A stretch of 64,000 nt of DNA, taken from contig JBJXDZ010000109.1 in assembly GCA_046154645.1 (NCBI GenBank), positions 1 to 64,000 of the forward strand, in the 5' to 3' direction. Shown here one piece after another: positions 8,559 to 16,689 of the stretch (positions within the stretch are counted from its first letter, which is position 1; each line of letters starts with the position of its first letter). The stretch comes from Ga0077555 sp046154645 (GTDB lineage Bacteria; Pseudomonadota; Alphaproteobacteria; Rhizobiales; Hyphomicrobiaceae). Under the pieces are notes generated by a model. It searched no databases. It was not told where the DNA came from and was given only the letters and a program-made list of their open reading frames with translations. A program made the position numbers and the translations under genes.

Positions 8559-9689
8559 TTACTTCTTCGCCCAGTAGTGCTCGACCGCCATCTCGAGTGG
8601 CGGACGGATGCGGGCCGCGTGCGGCACGGCGCGCTTGGCGAACTCGCGCTGCGAGTCCAGCACCTTCTTGAAGAAGGGATTCTTCGCCGCTTCAGCGTCG
8701 AACACTTTGTCAGCGGCAGCGAGCTGCGCCTTGAACACCTCGTCCGGCGTCCGCATGATCTTGACGCCGTGCTTTTCGACCAGCTCGACCGCGGCCTTGC
8801 TGTCGAGGTCGATTGTGTGTGATGCGAAGCGCAGAATCTCGGCCATCGCCGCATTGCGGATGATCGCCTTGATATCGGCCGGCAGCGCGTCGAACTTCGA
8901 CTTCTTGATCAGGAACTCGTGCACCGCTGGGGGCTGCCGCATGTCCGGCATGTAGTAGACCTTGGTGACGGTGTGGAAGCCCATCAGGATGTCGTGGCTC
9001 GGGATCGCCCATTCGGCGCCATCGATGGCGCCGCGCTCGAGCGCCGGCAGCACCTCGCCGCCGGGCAGCTGCACACCCGTAATGCCCATATGGCGGAGCA
9101 TGTCGAGTCCGAGCCCGGACGTGCGGTACTTGAGGCGCCGGAGTTCCTCGAGGTTCGCGAACTCCTTGCGCAGCCACCCGAACGCCTCCCAATAGGGGAC
9201 GGTGGTGGTGAGCAGGCACATCACGTCGAGCTTCAGCTCTTTCTGCAGCATCTCATTGTAGAGTTCGAGACCGCCCGCGCTCAGCATCCACGACAGGTAC
9301 TCGTCGCGCCCCAGTCCAAACGGACCACCTGGCGGCACGCCGAACAGTCCAGCCGCCGTGTTCTTGCCGGTCCAATAGCCGGGCCAGCTGTGGGCCGCGT
9401 CGATGACGCCCTTGTGCGTCGCATCGAGCACCTCGAAAGCCGGCACGATCTGGCCAGCCGGCGACACCTCGATCTTGAAGCGGCCAGCCGACATCTCGTC
9501 GACCGCCTTGGCAATGGCCTGCGGGGAACCTTGCAGCAGATTTGCGGCCGGCCATGTCGATTGCAGCTTCCAGACGATCGGAGCGGCTGGCGAAGATTGG
9601 GCACGGGCCGGTGTCGGTCCAGTGCCACTCATGAAGGCGGTAAGTGCCAGCGCCAGAGCGCCGGTGGTCGCGGTCTTGATTGCGTGCAT
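8559..9689 (-). CDS. TRAP transporter solute-binding protein, DctP family
   Basis: The 376-residue protein has a signal peptide (MHAIKTATTGALALALTAFM, cleavage probably after ARA near residue 30) and a DctP-type periplasmic domain. WKLQSTWPAANLLQGSP, the GRFKIEVSPAGQIVPA block, and the conserved Arg of YRTSGLGLDMLRHMG fit the subgroup that binds 2-oxoacids or monocarboxylates. A GGGAGAAAT ribosome site precedes the ATG. No dctQ or dctM membrane subunit is nearby, so the transporter partner must be elsewhere. Its place ahead of hyuA hints at uptake of a hydantoinase-pathway substrate, but this is inference. Confidence 0.9.
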   Translation of the reverse strand: MHAIKTATTGALALALTAFMSGTGPTPARAQSSPAAPIVWKLQSTWPAANLLQGSPQAIAKAVDEMSAGRFKIEVSPAGQIVPAFEVLDATHKGVIDAAHSWPGYWTGKNTAAGLFGVPPGGPFGLGRDEYLSWMLSAGGLELYNEMLQKELKLDVMCLLTTTVPYWEAFGWLRKEFANLEELRRLKYRTSGLGLDMLRHMGITGVQLPGGEVLPALERGAIDGAEWAIPSHDILMGFHTVTKVYYMPDMRQPPAVHEFLIKKSKFDALPADIKAIIRNAAMAEILRFASHTIDLDSKAAVELVEKHGVKIMRTPDEVFKAQLAAADKVFDAEAAKNPFFKKVLDSQREFAKRAVPHAARIRPPLEMAVEHYWAKK

Positions 9690-9884
9690 CTATTTCTCCC
9701 AATGTCGAGCCGACAGACCGCTCATGACGCTGCGTCCGAGGCTCTCTCGCCGATCAACAGTGCGGCGTCGTTGAACCGACGCTTCGCCTTGAATTTGGGG
9801 ATAGACTGCCTCGGCTTGACTGATGGCGCAACCAAACTGTTTTGGGCCCGTCAACTGAGTTCGGACCTGCTGAATTGCGATGCG

Positions 9885-10640
9885 TCAGGCCGCGTCGTGG
9901 AAGATGATCCCCAGGGTATGCCGGCGACCTGTGATAAGTCGGCTGACGCCATGGCGCAGCTTGACGCGATAGTCACCCTTCGCACCTGCAACAGGGCGCT
10001 CGTTGACCACGAACATCACCGCATCTCCCTGCCCCAACGCAATCACCTCGGCGCGCGACTGCATGCGCGGGCGCTGCTCGACGAGCACGAACTCGCCGCC
10101 CGTGAAGTCACGCCCCGGCTCGGCCAGCAGGATCGCCACCTGGATCGGGAACACGGTCGGACCATAGAGGTCCTGGTGCAGGCAGTTGTAATCGCCGGCC
10201 GCGTAGCGCAGCAGCAGGGGGGTTGGCCGCAGCTGGCCTGCGGCATGGCAGCGGGCGATGAACGCGGCATGCTCCGCGGGGAACCGCGTTTCGCTCTTCA
10301 GGCGCGCCATCCAGGCATTGGCGATCGGCGCCAGCCGGGGATAGAGCAGGGTGCGCAGTGTCGCGACGGGATCAGGCAACGGATAAGCGAAATACTTGTA
10401 CTCGCCCTTGCCGAAGCCATGCCGCGCCATGAAGATGCGGCTGCGGAACGCCCCGTCGTCATCATAGCCCTGTGTCAGCTCGCGACAAAGAGAGGGTTCA
10501 ATCAGCCCGCGTGCCACCGCCGAGCCGCGCGCGTCCAAATCGGCGACAAGAGACGACCAGTCCAGCGCCGCAATGCGTTCACCCAGCGCGTTCGGCTCGG
10601 GAACAGAGTTAATCGACCCAGATCTGCGCGCCACGCTCAT
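9885..10640 (-). CDS. 2-oxoglutarate/Fe(II)-dependent oxygenase family protein
   Basis: This 251-residue protein has the iron-binding HxD motif in NCLHQDLYG (H155, D157) and a distal His at about H230 in KLRHGVSRLITGRR, whose Arg residues could bind 2-oxoglutarate. The core between them contains the GGEFVLVEQRPR and GQGDAVMFVVNER strands of the double-stranded beta-helix. It resembles a group of bacterial oxygenases with a preceding helical domain (about residues 20-120). No signal peptide. The ATG at 10640 is preferred over an upstream GTG. Substrate unknown. It stands alone, divergent from coxG. Confidence 0.8.
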   Translation of the reverse strand: MSVARRSGSINSVPEPNALGERIAALDWSSLVADLDARGSAVARGLIEPSLCRELTQGYDDDGAFRSRIFMARHGFGKGEYKYFAYPLPDPVATLRTLLYPRLAPIANAWMARLKSETRFPAEHAAFIARCHAAGQLRPTPLLLRYAAGDYNCLHQDLYGPTVFPIQVAILLAEPGRDFTGGEFVLVEQRPRMQSRAEVIALGQGDAVMFVVNERPVAGAKGDYRVKLRHGVSRLITGRRHTLGIIFHDAA

Positions 10641-10800
10641 CACCCATGCCACCGCTCGCCCCTGTTCCTAGTCTATAGAGCCAATGGCGCGGCGCGACCC
10701 GGAACCTGCGCGGGCTGGCTTGGCCGGCGCCGGGTTTGAGATCGGGCGAGGCTCCGGCTAAGGTGCCCGGCCAGCGCAATGGGGAGTATTGGGACGCACG

Positions 10801-11580
10801 ATGCCATCGGTCAGCGAGACGACGACCATTCCGGCGCCGATCGAGGAGGTCTGGCCGCTGCTCAGCGATCCGGCGCTCGTGGCATCCTGCATCCCGGGCG
10901 CGACACTGTCCGAGGACCAGTCCGATGGGCTGTGGCGGGGTGGCATTCGCGTCAAGTTCGGGCCGACCGTGGCGCAGTTTCGCGGCGAAGCCTCGCTCAA
11001 CTACGATCACACCGCGAAAACCTGCTCGATCGAGGGCAAGGGCATCGATGGCCGTGGCGCCTCGCGGGCGCTTGCCTCCGGGGTCGTCACTGCCATGCCG
11101 GCTGGAAACGAAACCAAACTCAAGGTCGATGGCGAATTCTCAGTGACGGGGCCGCTCGAGACCTTCGCCAACGCGGGCGGCGTGCATGTGGCGCGGGCCC
11201 TGCTCGGCGAATTCTCGGCCAACATGGCGAAGACGGTGGCCGAGCGCAAACCGGCCGGTCCAAAGCACGCGACGATTGCTGCCGCCAATGACAGGGGTCA
11301 GACCCAAGGGTCTGACCCCATTCCTCCCGAGCATGCGCCCTCGTTCGTGCCATCCGAGGCGTCCGTGTCGGTGGTGCAAACATCCGGCAACACGACATCG
11401 GCCGAACCGACACGGACCATCGAGGCCGTCGCCGCCGCGCCGACCACGACCGTGCCCACCAGACCCACCTTGCAATCGCAGCCCACGGCCGCCGCCGAAA
11501 TCAGTGCCGGCCGCATCCTGTGGCTCGCCTTCAAATCCTGGCTTTCCTCGCTCTTCCGCAAAAGGACCCGCCTGCCATGA
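10801..11580 (+). CDS. CoxG-like SRPBCC family protein with long Thr/Pro-rich tail
   Basis: Residues 1-150 form a SRPBCC/CoxG domain (TIPAPIEEVWPLLSDPALVA, SCIPGATLSE, then a VKFGPTVAQFRGEA strand). CoxG proteins are associated with carbon monoxide dehydrogenase-type molybdenum enzymes and membrane recruitment; no cox genes are here. A Ser/Thr/Pro linker follows (about 160-235), and the end AAEISAGRILWLAFKSWLSSLFRKR is an amphipathic or membrane-binding helix. A 26-bp palindromic repeat lies in frame in the linker. ATG at 10801 is chosen; an in-frame TTG at 10789 is less likely. Its stop overlaps the next start in ATGA, so translation is coupled. Confidence 0.82.
   Translation: MPSVSETTTIPAPIEEVWPLLSDPALVASCIPGATLSEDQSDGLWRGGIRVKFGPTVAQFRGEASLNYDHTAKTCSIEGKGIDGRGASRALASGVVTAMPAGNETKLKVDGEFSVTGPLETFANAGGVHVARALLGEFSANMAKTVAERKPAGPKHATIAAANDRGQTQGSDPIPPEHAPSFVPSEASVSVVQTSGNTTSAEPTRTIEAVAAAPTTTVPTRPTLQSQPTAAAEISAGRILWLAFKSWLSSLFRKRTRLP
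11294..11319. repeat. Perfect 26-bp palindromic repeat inside the coxG-like gene
   Basis: The arms are GGGGTCAGACCC and GGGTCTGACCCC with an AA spacer: a perfect 12-bp inverted repeat. It encodes about nine residues (RGQTQGSDP region) of the low-complexity linker without breaking the frame. Related copies are at 13268, 15091, 46545 and 54283. Confidence 0.9.
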
Positions 11581-13238
11581 GCAAGCTCAACACTTCCGGA
11601 ATGCTCGCCCGCGCCTTCAAGGCCGAAGGCGTCGATCATCTGTTCACGCTGATGGGTGACGCCAACATGTACTGGTCGGTGCAGATGGCGGAGGCCGGCG
11701 TCAGCGTCGTGCACGCCCGGCATGAGCACTGCGCCGTGGCCATGGCCGATGGCTACGCCCGCGCCACCGGCAAGGTCGGCGTCGCCTCGACCACGTGCGG
11801 TCCAGGCTTCACGCAGATCATGACGGCGCTCACCTGCGCGGCCCGCGCCAACACGCCGATGGTGATCTTTGCCGGTGACTCGCCCATGGCGGCGGCTTGG
11901 TATCTGCAGCAGATCGACATGGCCCCGCTGACGCTCGCAACCGGCGCCCACTACGTGCCCGTCCGCCACATCGATCGCCTGCTCGACAACGTGCGCGAGG
12001 CCTTCCAGGTGGCGCAGGTGGAGCGCCGTCCGGTGGTGCTGTCGATCCCGATGGACATGCAGAAGCAGGCCTGGCCGCATCTCACCGACTACACGCCGTC
12101 GTCGGATCTGGTGCCCGTGGCCCAGCGCCCGCTGCCCGACCCCGCCATCGTCGACCGCGTCGTGGCGCTGATCGCGGAAGCCGAGAAGCCGATGATCATC
12201 GCTGGCCGCGGTGCTACCCGCTCCGGGGCGCGGCCCGAGATCGACGCGCTCGGCGAGCAGATTGGCGCCTTGCAGGCCACCTCGCTGTTGGGCAAGGGAC
12301 TGTTCACGGGCAATCCGTTCGCCATGGACATCGCCGGCGCATATGCCAGCGACTTCGCTCGCGAGCGCTTCGCTGAGGCCGACCTGGTGCTGGCCTTCGG
12401 CGTTGGCCTTGGCCACTACACCACGGAAAGCGGCTATCTCTATCCGGGCGCCAAGGTGGTGCAGGTCGACACCAACCCGCGCGGCCTGTGGCAGGGGCTC
12501 AAGACTGCCGACCTGCACGTGCGCGCCGACGCCAAGACGACGGCTGCCGCCATTCTCGAGAAGCTCAAGCAGAAGAACATCAAGCGGCCGGGCTTCCGCA
12601 CGCCTGAGATGGCCAAGGCCATCGCCGCCGACGTGCCCGACGCCAAGGCTTACACGCCGCAGCCGAACACGCTCGATCCGCGCCGCGCCATTGAGGAACT
12701 GGATCGCACCATTCCGAAGGACTGGGACATCGTCATCGGCGGCGGACACTATCTGTCGATCGCCATGACGCACATCAAGAACCGAGCGCCCGACAAGATT
12801 CACGTCTTCGTCGATTTCGGCGCCATCGGCTCGGCATTGCCGGCGGCCATCGGCATTGCCAAGGCACGCGGCGACGGCAAGGTGGCGCTGATCGAGGGCG
12901 ACGGCTCGATCATGATGCATGTGCAGGAACTGGAGACCATCCGCCGCCAGGGCATCCAGATGCTGGTCGCCATCATCAACGATGGCGGCTACGGCGCTGA
13001 GTTCCACAAGTTCCGCGCCAACAAGATCGATCCCTCGGGCGCCATGCACGGGCGTGGCGATATCGCTGCCGTCGCCACCGGCATGGGGCTGCGCGGCGCC
13101 AACGTCAGTGCCTTGGGCCGCATGGAGGGGCTGTTCCAGGAGCATCGCTCGGCCAACATCGCGGGGCTGTGGGACATCCACACCGACGACCTGATCCCGT
13201 CCCGCGCCTATCGCCGCATCCACTTCGGCGAGGCCTGA
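11577..13238 (+). CDS. Thiamine diphosphate-dependent enzyme, acetolactate synthase-like
   Basis: This 553-residue protein has the three-domain plan of the ThDP decarboxylase/synthase family: a PYR domain with catalytic Glu50 in HARHEHCAVAMADGYARATG, a central domain, and a PP domain with the ThDP/Mg motif running from GDGS at about residue 441 to NDGGYG about 28 residues later. It lacks features that would separate acetolactate synthase from oxalyl-CoA decarboxylase, benzoylformate decarboxylase or similar. The ATG overlaps the coxG-like stop in ATGA, so the two proteins are made together. An MFS carrier follows after a repeat-filled gap. Reaction unknown; likely decarboxylation or carboligation of a 2-oxo acid. 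Confidence 0.88.
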   Translation: MSKLNTSGMLARAFKAEGVDHLFTLMGDANMYWSVQMAEAGVSVVHARHEHCAVAMADGYARATGKVGVASTTCGPGFTQIMTALTCAARANTPMVIFAGDSPMAAAWYLQQIDMAPLTLATGAHYVPVRHIDRLLDNVREAFQVAQVERRPVVLSIPMDMQKQAWPHLTDYTPSSDLVPVAQRPLPDPAIVDRVVALIAEAEKPMIIAGRGATRSGARPEIDALGEQIGALQATSLLGKGLFTGNPFAMDIAGAYASDFARERFAEADLVLAFGVGLGHYTTESGYLYPGAKVVQVDTNPRGLWQGLKTADLHVRADAKTTAAAILEKLKQKNIKRPGFRTPEMAKAIAADVPDAKAYTPQPNTLDPRRAIEELDRTIPKDWDIVIGGGHYLSIAMTHIKNRAPDKIHVFVDFGAIGSALPAAIGIAKARGDGKVALIEGDGSIMMHVQELETIRRQGIQMLVAIINDGGYGAEFHKFRANKIDPSGAMHGRGDIAAVATGMGLRGANVSALGRMEGLFQEHRSANIAGLWDIHTDDLIPSRAYRRIHFGEA

Positions 13239-13267
13239 TTCGGGCGTAAGAAGAACTGGGATGACTT

Positions 13268-13293
13268 GGGGTCAGACCCAAGGGTCTGCCCCC
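13268..13293. repeat. Copy of the 26-bp GGGGTCAGACCC palindrome
   Basis: GGGGTCAGACCC, AA, then GGGTCTGCCCCC: same element as in the coxG-like gene with one changed base. It lies 30 bases after the ThDP-enzyme stop and could fold as a transcription-stopping hairpin. A degenerate relative lies near 13525-13548. The remainder of the 13239-13605 gap is occupied by the larger G/C-rich repeat. Confidence 0.85.
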
Positions 13294-13324
13294 CGCTGAC
13301 GTTGCGTTTGGACCTTAACCTTGC

Positions 13325-13490
13325 CACTCGTTTCCCCCTCCCATTAGGGGAGGGGTTAGGGGTGGGGTGTCGAGCTTGGAGCAAAGATTGCCGTGAGAAC
13401 CGCAAGTCTGCAGTCCGAACTCCGCCTTGCGTCGTGGATCATCTCCCCACCCCTACCCCTCCCCGCTGGGGAGGGGACGCGCAAGCGACA
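13325..13490. repeat. G/C-rich dispersed repeat, copy 1
   Basis: The element opens with CGTTTCCCCCTCCCATTAGG followed by GGAGGGGTTAGGGGTGGGG, has the middle string GTCGAGCTTGGAGCAAAG, contains GTGGATCATCTCCCCACCCC, and closes with CCCCGCTGGGGAGGGGACGC. Both ends form GC-rich hairpins and are roughly reverse complements of each other. Four other copies are in this window. Confidence 0.8.
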
Positions 13491-13605
13491 CACGATCGAT
13501 TCCAAGTTGACGCACATCAGATTGGACCCAAGACTCTGACTCCTTTCACGTCTCGTTGCCAGCCAAGGGTTGGGTAGCGCCGCGGCTGTCACCAAGGATT
13601 CTTAA

Positions 13606-14841
13606 ATGACCATCGATGCCGCCACACGGCCCGTTGAGCTGGCCCCGCCACTGGGCAAATCGGCATGGCTGCTCGGCGCAGTGTCCGTGGCGCATTGGGT
13701 GAGCCATGTGCACATCCTGGTGCTTCCGCCCTTGTTCCCGCTGCTGAAAGACACGCTCGGCGTCAGCTTCATCGATCTCGGGTTGGCGCTGACCGTGTTC
13801 GCCGTGATCTCCGGCCTCACGCAAGCCCCGGTCGGCTTCCTCGTCGACCGCTTCGGCGCCAAGAAACTGCTGATCGGCGGCCTGTGCCTCGGGGGCTGTG
13901 CCTTCACGCTGCTTGGCGTCCACTTGAGCTACCCCTGGCTGATCGCAGCCATGGTGTTGGCCGGCCTCGCCAACAGCGTCTATCACCCTTCCGACTACGC
14001 GCTGCTGGCGAGCGGCATCGGCGAAAGCCATATGGGCCGCGCCTTCTCGATCCACACCTTCGCTGGCTTCCTCGGCGGCGCCATGGCACCGGCCATCATC
14101 CTGCTGATCGTGAATTTCTTTGGCCTCTCGGCCGCCTTCTACACCGCTGGCGCCATCGGCTTCATCGCCGCCGCCCTGATTGCCGTTATCCCGACGCCCG
14201 CGACCGGCTCCAAGGCGGCCGAGGCAAAAGCAGGCGGCAAGGTCGGCGCGAAAGGCGGCGAGAAGGGTTCACTCGCCAGCGTGCTCACCCCCGGCATCCT
14301 GACGATGATGGTGTTCTTCATCCTACTGTCGCTGTCCAACGCGGCACTGGCCACGTTCTCCGTCGTTGCCCTCATGTCGGCTTATGACGTGGCCTTCAGC
14401 ACGGCCAACATTGCGCTGACGTTCTACCTCGCCTTGGGTGCAGCCGGCGTGCTGGCGGGCGGCTTCCTCGCCGACCGCGTGCGCCATCACGGTCAGGTTG
14501 CCGCCACCTGCTTTGCCGCCAACGCCGTGCTGGTCCTGCTGATCGCGCTGTTCAAGATGCCCGCCGTGCTGCTGATCGCGGTGATGGGATTGGCCGGCTT
14601 CCTCGGCGGCATCATCGCGCCCTCCCGCGACATGCTGGTGCGCAAAGCGGCGCCGGTTGGTGCTGCCGGCCGCGCTTTCGGTATCGTTTCGACCGGCTTC
14701 AACATCGGCGGCATCATCGGCCCCATGATCTACGGCTCGATCATGGATACCAACCACCCGCGTTGGGTGTTCGGCATTTCCTGCGGCTTCATGTTGCTGG
14801 CCGTGGCGCTGGCACTGTGGACCGACCGGCGCCACGGGTAG
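13606..14841 (+). CDS. MFS transporter
   Basis: The 411-residue inner-membrane protein has twelve predicted transmembrane segments. The MFS motif after segment 2 is seen in GFLVDRFGAKKLLIGG, and the second-half counterpart is GGFLADRVRHHGQ. A charged 25-residue loop (KAAEAKAGGKVGAKGGEKGS) joins the two halves. An AAGGA site precedes the ATG. The neighbours (ThDP enzyme before, P1 peptidase after) suggest carriage of a carboxylic or amino-acid-like compound, but both flanks are repeat-filled and co-transcription is unsure. Confidence 0.88.
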   Translation: MTIDAATRPVELAPPLGKSAWLLGAVSVAHWVSHVHILVLPPLFPLLKDTLGVSFIDLGLALTVFAVISGLTQAPVGFLVDRFGAKKLLIGGLCLGGCAFTLLGVHLSYPWLIAAMVLAGLANSVYHPSDYALLASGIGESHMGRAFSIHTFAGFLGGAMAPAIILLIVNFFGLSAAFYTAGAIGFIAAALIAVIPTPATGSKAAEAKAGGKVGAKGGEKGSLASVLTPGILTMMVFFILLSLSNAALATFSVVALMSAYDVAFSTANIALTFYLALGAAGVLAGGFLADRVRHHGQVAATCFAANAVLVLLIALFKMPAVLLIAVMGLAGFLGGIIAPSRDMLVRKAAPVGAAGRAFGIVSTGFNIGGIIGPMIYGSIMDTNHPRWVFGISCGFMLLAVALALWTDRRHG

Positions 14842-14892
14842 TCTTCGGGATGCAGGCCAGCCATACCCGCGCGATATCAGACCTTTGATTTC

Positions 14893-15066
14893 ACCGCTTG
14901 TTTCCCCCTCCCATCAGGGGAGGGGATAGGGGTGGGGTGTCGAGCTTGGAGCAAAGACGGCCGTAAGAACTGCAGATCTGCAGTCCGAACGCCAATCTCT
15001 ATCTTGCCATCATCTCCTCTCCCCTGAGCTCTCCCCGCTGGCGACGGGAATGCGCGAGTGGCGCAC
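14893..15066. repeat. G/C-rich dispersed repeat, copy 2
   Basis: It starts with CTTGTTTCCCCCTCCCATCA, continues GGAGGGGATAGGGGTGGGG and GTCGAGCTTGGAGCAAAG exactly as in copy 1, then diverges in its right half (CTCCCCGCTGGCGACGGGAA). It fills the gap between the MFS gene and the P1 peptidase gene. Confidence 0.78.
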
Positions 15067-15090
15067 GCAACAAGCTATGTTGGCGCCGAT

Positions 15091-15115
15091 GGGGTCAGGC
15101 CCGTAGTCTGCCCCC
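15091..15115. repeat. Degenerate copy of the GGGGTCAGACCC palindrome
   Basis: GGGGTCAGGCCC followed by GTAGTCTGCCCCC keeps both outer arms of the dispersed palindrome. It lies 41-65 bases before the P1 peptidase start, adjacent to copy 2 of the larger repeat, as at 13268. Confidence 0.7.
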
Positions 15116-15155
15116 ACCCCTCCTGTGCGGTTCATGGAACAACGGAGTGCCTCGC

Positions 15156-16175
15156 ATGACGGCCCGCCGCAACTTGATCACCGATGTGGCCGGCCTCCGG
15201 GTCGGCAATGCCCATGACGCGCGCATCGCCTCGGGCGCCACCATCGTCCTTGCTGCACAACCGAACGTCGCCTCGGTGGTGGTCCGCGGCGGGGCGCCGG
15301 GGAGCCGCGACACGGCGCTGCTGGAACCGGATATGTCGGTGCAGGGCGTCGACGGCATCGTGCTCTCAGGCGGCTCGGCCTTCGGCCTCGATGCGGCGGG
15401 CGGCGCCATGGTGGTGCTGCGCGAGCACGGCCTCGGCTTCACGATCGGCTCGGCCATCATCCCGATCGTGCCGCAGGCCATCACATTCGACATGCTGAAC
15501 GGCGGCGACAAGAACTGGGGCCGCCGCAGCCCTTACTGGGACTTAGGGTTGGCAGCAGCCGAGGCCGCCCTGGCGGGCGATGGCGCCGCTTTCGCACTCG
15601 GCACGCAAGGCGGCGGCTACGGCACCACCACGGCCAACTACAAGGGCGGCCTCGGCTCGGCCAGCGCGGTGACGTCCGGTGGCCACACGGTCGGGGCGAT
15701 CGTGGTGGTCAATGCGGTCGGCAGTGCCACGGTGGGAGACGGGCCGCATTTCTGGGCGGCGCCGGTCGAGCAGAACGGCGAGTTCGGCGGCCTCGGCTTG
15801 CCGCAGCCTGTGCCTGCGGCAGCACTCCGAATGCGCATCAAGGGCGGTGGCCCGCCCTCGACCACCATCGCGGTAGTGGCAACCGATGCCGTCATGACCA
15901 AGGCCGAAGCCAAGCGCCTCGCCATCATGGCCGACGACGGTCTCGCCCGCGCCATACGCCCCGCCCATGCGCCCATGGATGGCGACACGGTGTTCGCCAT
16001 CGCCACCTGCCACAAGGCCATGCGGCCGGGCACCTATGACCTCACCGAGATCGGCATGGTGGCCGCCGACTGTCTGGCACGCGCCATTGCCCGCGGCGTC
16101 TACGAGGCCACCACCTTGCCGTTTCCCGGCGCGCTGCCCGCCTGGCGTGACCGGTTCGGCGGCGGCAAGCCATGA
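15156..16175 (+). CDS. P1 family peptidase (DmpA/S58-like aminopeptidase)
   Basis: The 339-residue protein matches the S58 family, Ntn-like enzymes that self-process into two chains and remove N-terminal D- or beta-amino acids. Visible blocks are ITDVAGLRVGNAHDA at the start, VQGVDGIVLSGGSAFGLDAA near residue 65-85, GNKNWG-like GGDKNWGRRS, and GGYGTTTANYKGGLGSAS. ATG at 15156 is preferred over GTG at 15147 because a CGGAG site lies 8 bases ahead. No signal peptide, so probably cytoplasmic. The stop overlaps the start of a small membrane-protein gene. Confidence 0.87.
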   Translation: MTARRNLITDVAGLRVGNAHDARIASGATIVLAAQPNVASVVVRGGAPGSRDTALLEPDMSVQGVDGIVLSGGSAFGLDAAGGAMVVLREHGLGFTIGSAIIPIVPQAITFDMLNGGDKNWGRRSPYWDLGLAAAEAALAGDGAAFALGTQGGGYGTTTANYKGGLGSASAVTSGGHTVGAIVVVNAVGSATVGDGPHFWAAPVEQNGEFGGLGLPQPVPAAALRMRIKGGGPPSTTIAVVATDAVMTKAEAKRLAIMADDGLARAIRPAHAPMDGDTVFAIATCHKAMRPGTYDLTEIGMVAADCLARAIARGVYEATTLPFPGALPAWRDRFGGGKP

Positions 16176-16369
16176 GACCAAGCCTGCAACGCTGGCTGCT
16201 GGCAGCCGCGGCGCTCGCCATCGTGGCCGGACTGCTCGTCTGGCAATGGCGGCGCGAGCGCCTGATCGCTGATTGTTTGCGCACCGGCGGCGCCTGGGAC
16301 GGGCCGGCATCACGCTGCATGAAGGCGCCACCCTCGCCCATCCTGCGGCGCGGCATCGAGCGGGGATAG
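16172..16369 (+). CDS. Small single-span membrane protein
   Basis: This 65-residue protein has one hydrophobic helix (WLLAAAALAIVAGLLVW, residues 8-24) followed by a basic RRER stretch and a short tail with two Cys (DCLRTGGAWDGPASRC). The ATG overlaps the P1 peptidase stop in ATGA, which strongly supports translation. The tail would lie in the cytoplasm or periplasm depending on orientation; the basic flank after the helix favours a cytoplasmic tail. No family is recognised. Confidence 0.6.
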   Translation: MRPSLQRWLLAAAALAIVAGLLVWQWRRERLIADCLRTGGAWDGPASRCMKAPPSPILRRGIERG

Positions 16370-16394
16370 GCGACGCTTGCGCTAGCCATGAAAT

Positions 16395-16412
16395 TGTAGT
16401 AACGTTTCTACA
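16395..16412. promoter_or_regulatory. Palindromic operator ahead of the toxin-antitoxin pair
   Basis: TGTAGTAACGTTTCTACA is an 18-bp near-perfect palindrome (one mismatched pair) centred on AACGTT, 23 bases upstream of the antitoxin ATG. Phd/YefM-type antitoxins repress their own operons by binding such sites, so this is the likely autoregulatory operator. The local A/T-rich sequence also suits a promoter. Confidence 0.65.
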
Positions 16413-16434
16413 TTCAATAGAGGGCGAGGCCGCA

Positions 16435-16689
16435 ATGCCGATGACCACCATGTCCAGTCGAGAGTTCAACCAAGACACGAGCAAGGCGAAAACGGCAGCG
16501 AAGTCAGGCCCGGTGATCATCACGGACCGTGGCCAGCCGGCCCATGTCCTCTTGAGCATCGAGGACTACCGCAAGCTGACCAAAAGTCAGATGACCGTCG
16601 CTGACGCTTTGGCGCAGCCGGATGCGGCTGATTTCGACTTTGACCCGCCGCGCGCGAAAGGCCTGTTTCGTGCCGCGGATCTGACCTGA
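16435..16689 (+). CDS. Type II antitoxin, Phd/YefM family
   Basis: The 84-residue protein has the Phd/YefM N-terminal fold: FNQDTSKAKTAAKSGPVIIT, then DRGQPAHVLLSIEDYRKL (residues 31-48), the standard DNA-binding dimer module. The acidic tail (AQPDAADFDFDPPRAKGLF) would wrap the toxin and block it. The start is followed by a second ATG three codons later (MPMTTMSS); either may be used. The stop overlaps the toxin start by one base (TGATG). A palindromic operator lies just upstream. Confidence 0.92.
   Translation: MPMTTMSSREFNQDTSKAKTAAKSGPVIITDRGQPAHVLLSIEDYRKLTKSQMTVADALAQPDAADFDFDPPRAKGLFRAADLT

Noticed and set aside
11298..13223. A 641-codon antisense frame over the ThDP-enzyme gene
   Set aside because: The plus-strand protein has clear ThDP motifs and coupling to coxG; the antisense frame is His/Asp/Gly-rich filler.
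13325..13490. CRISPR-like array
   Set aside because: The G/C-rich repeats occur singly and far apart, not as regularly spaced direct repeats.
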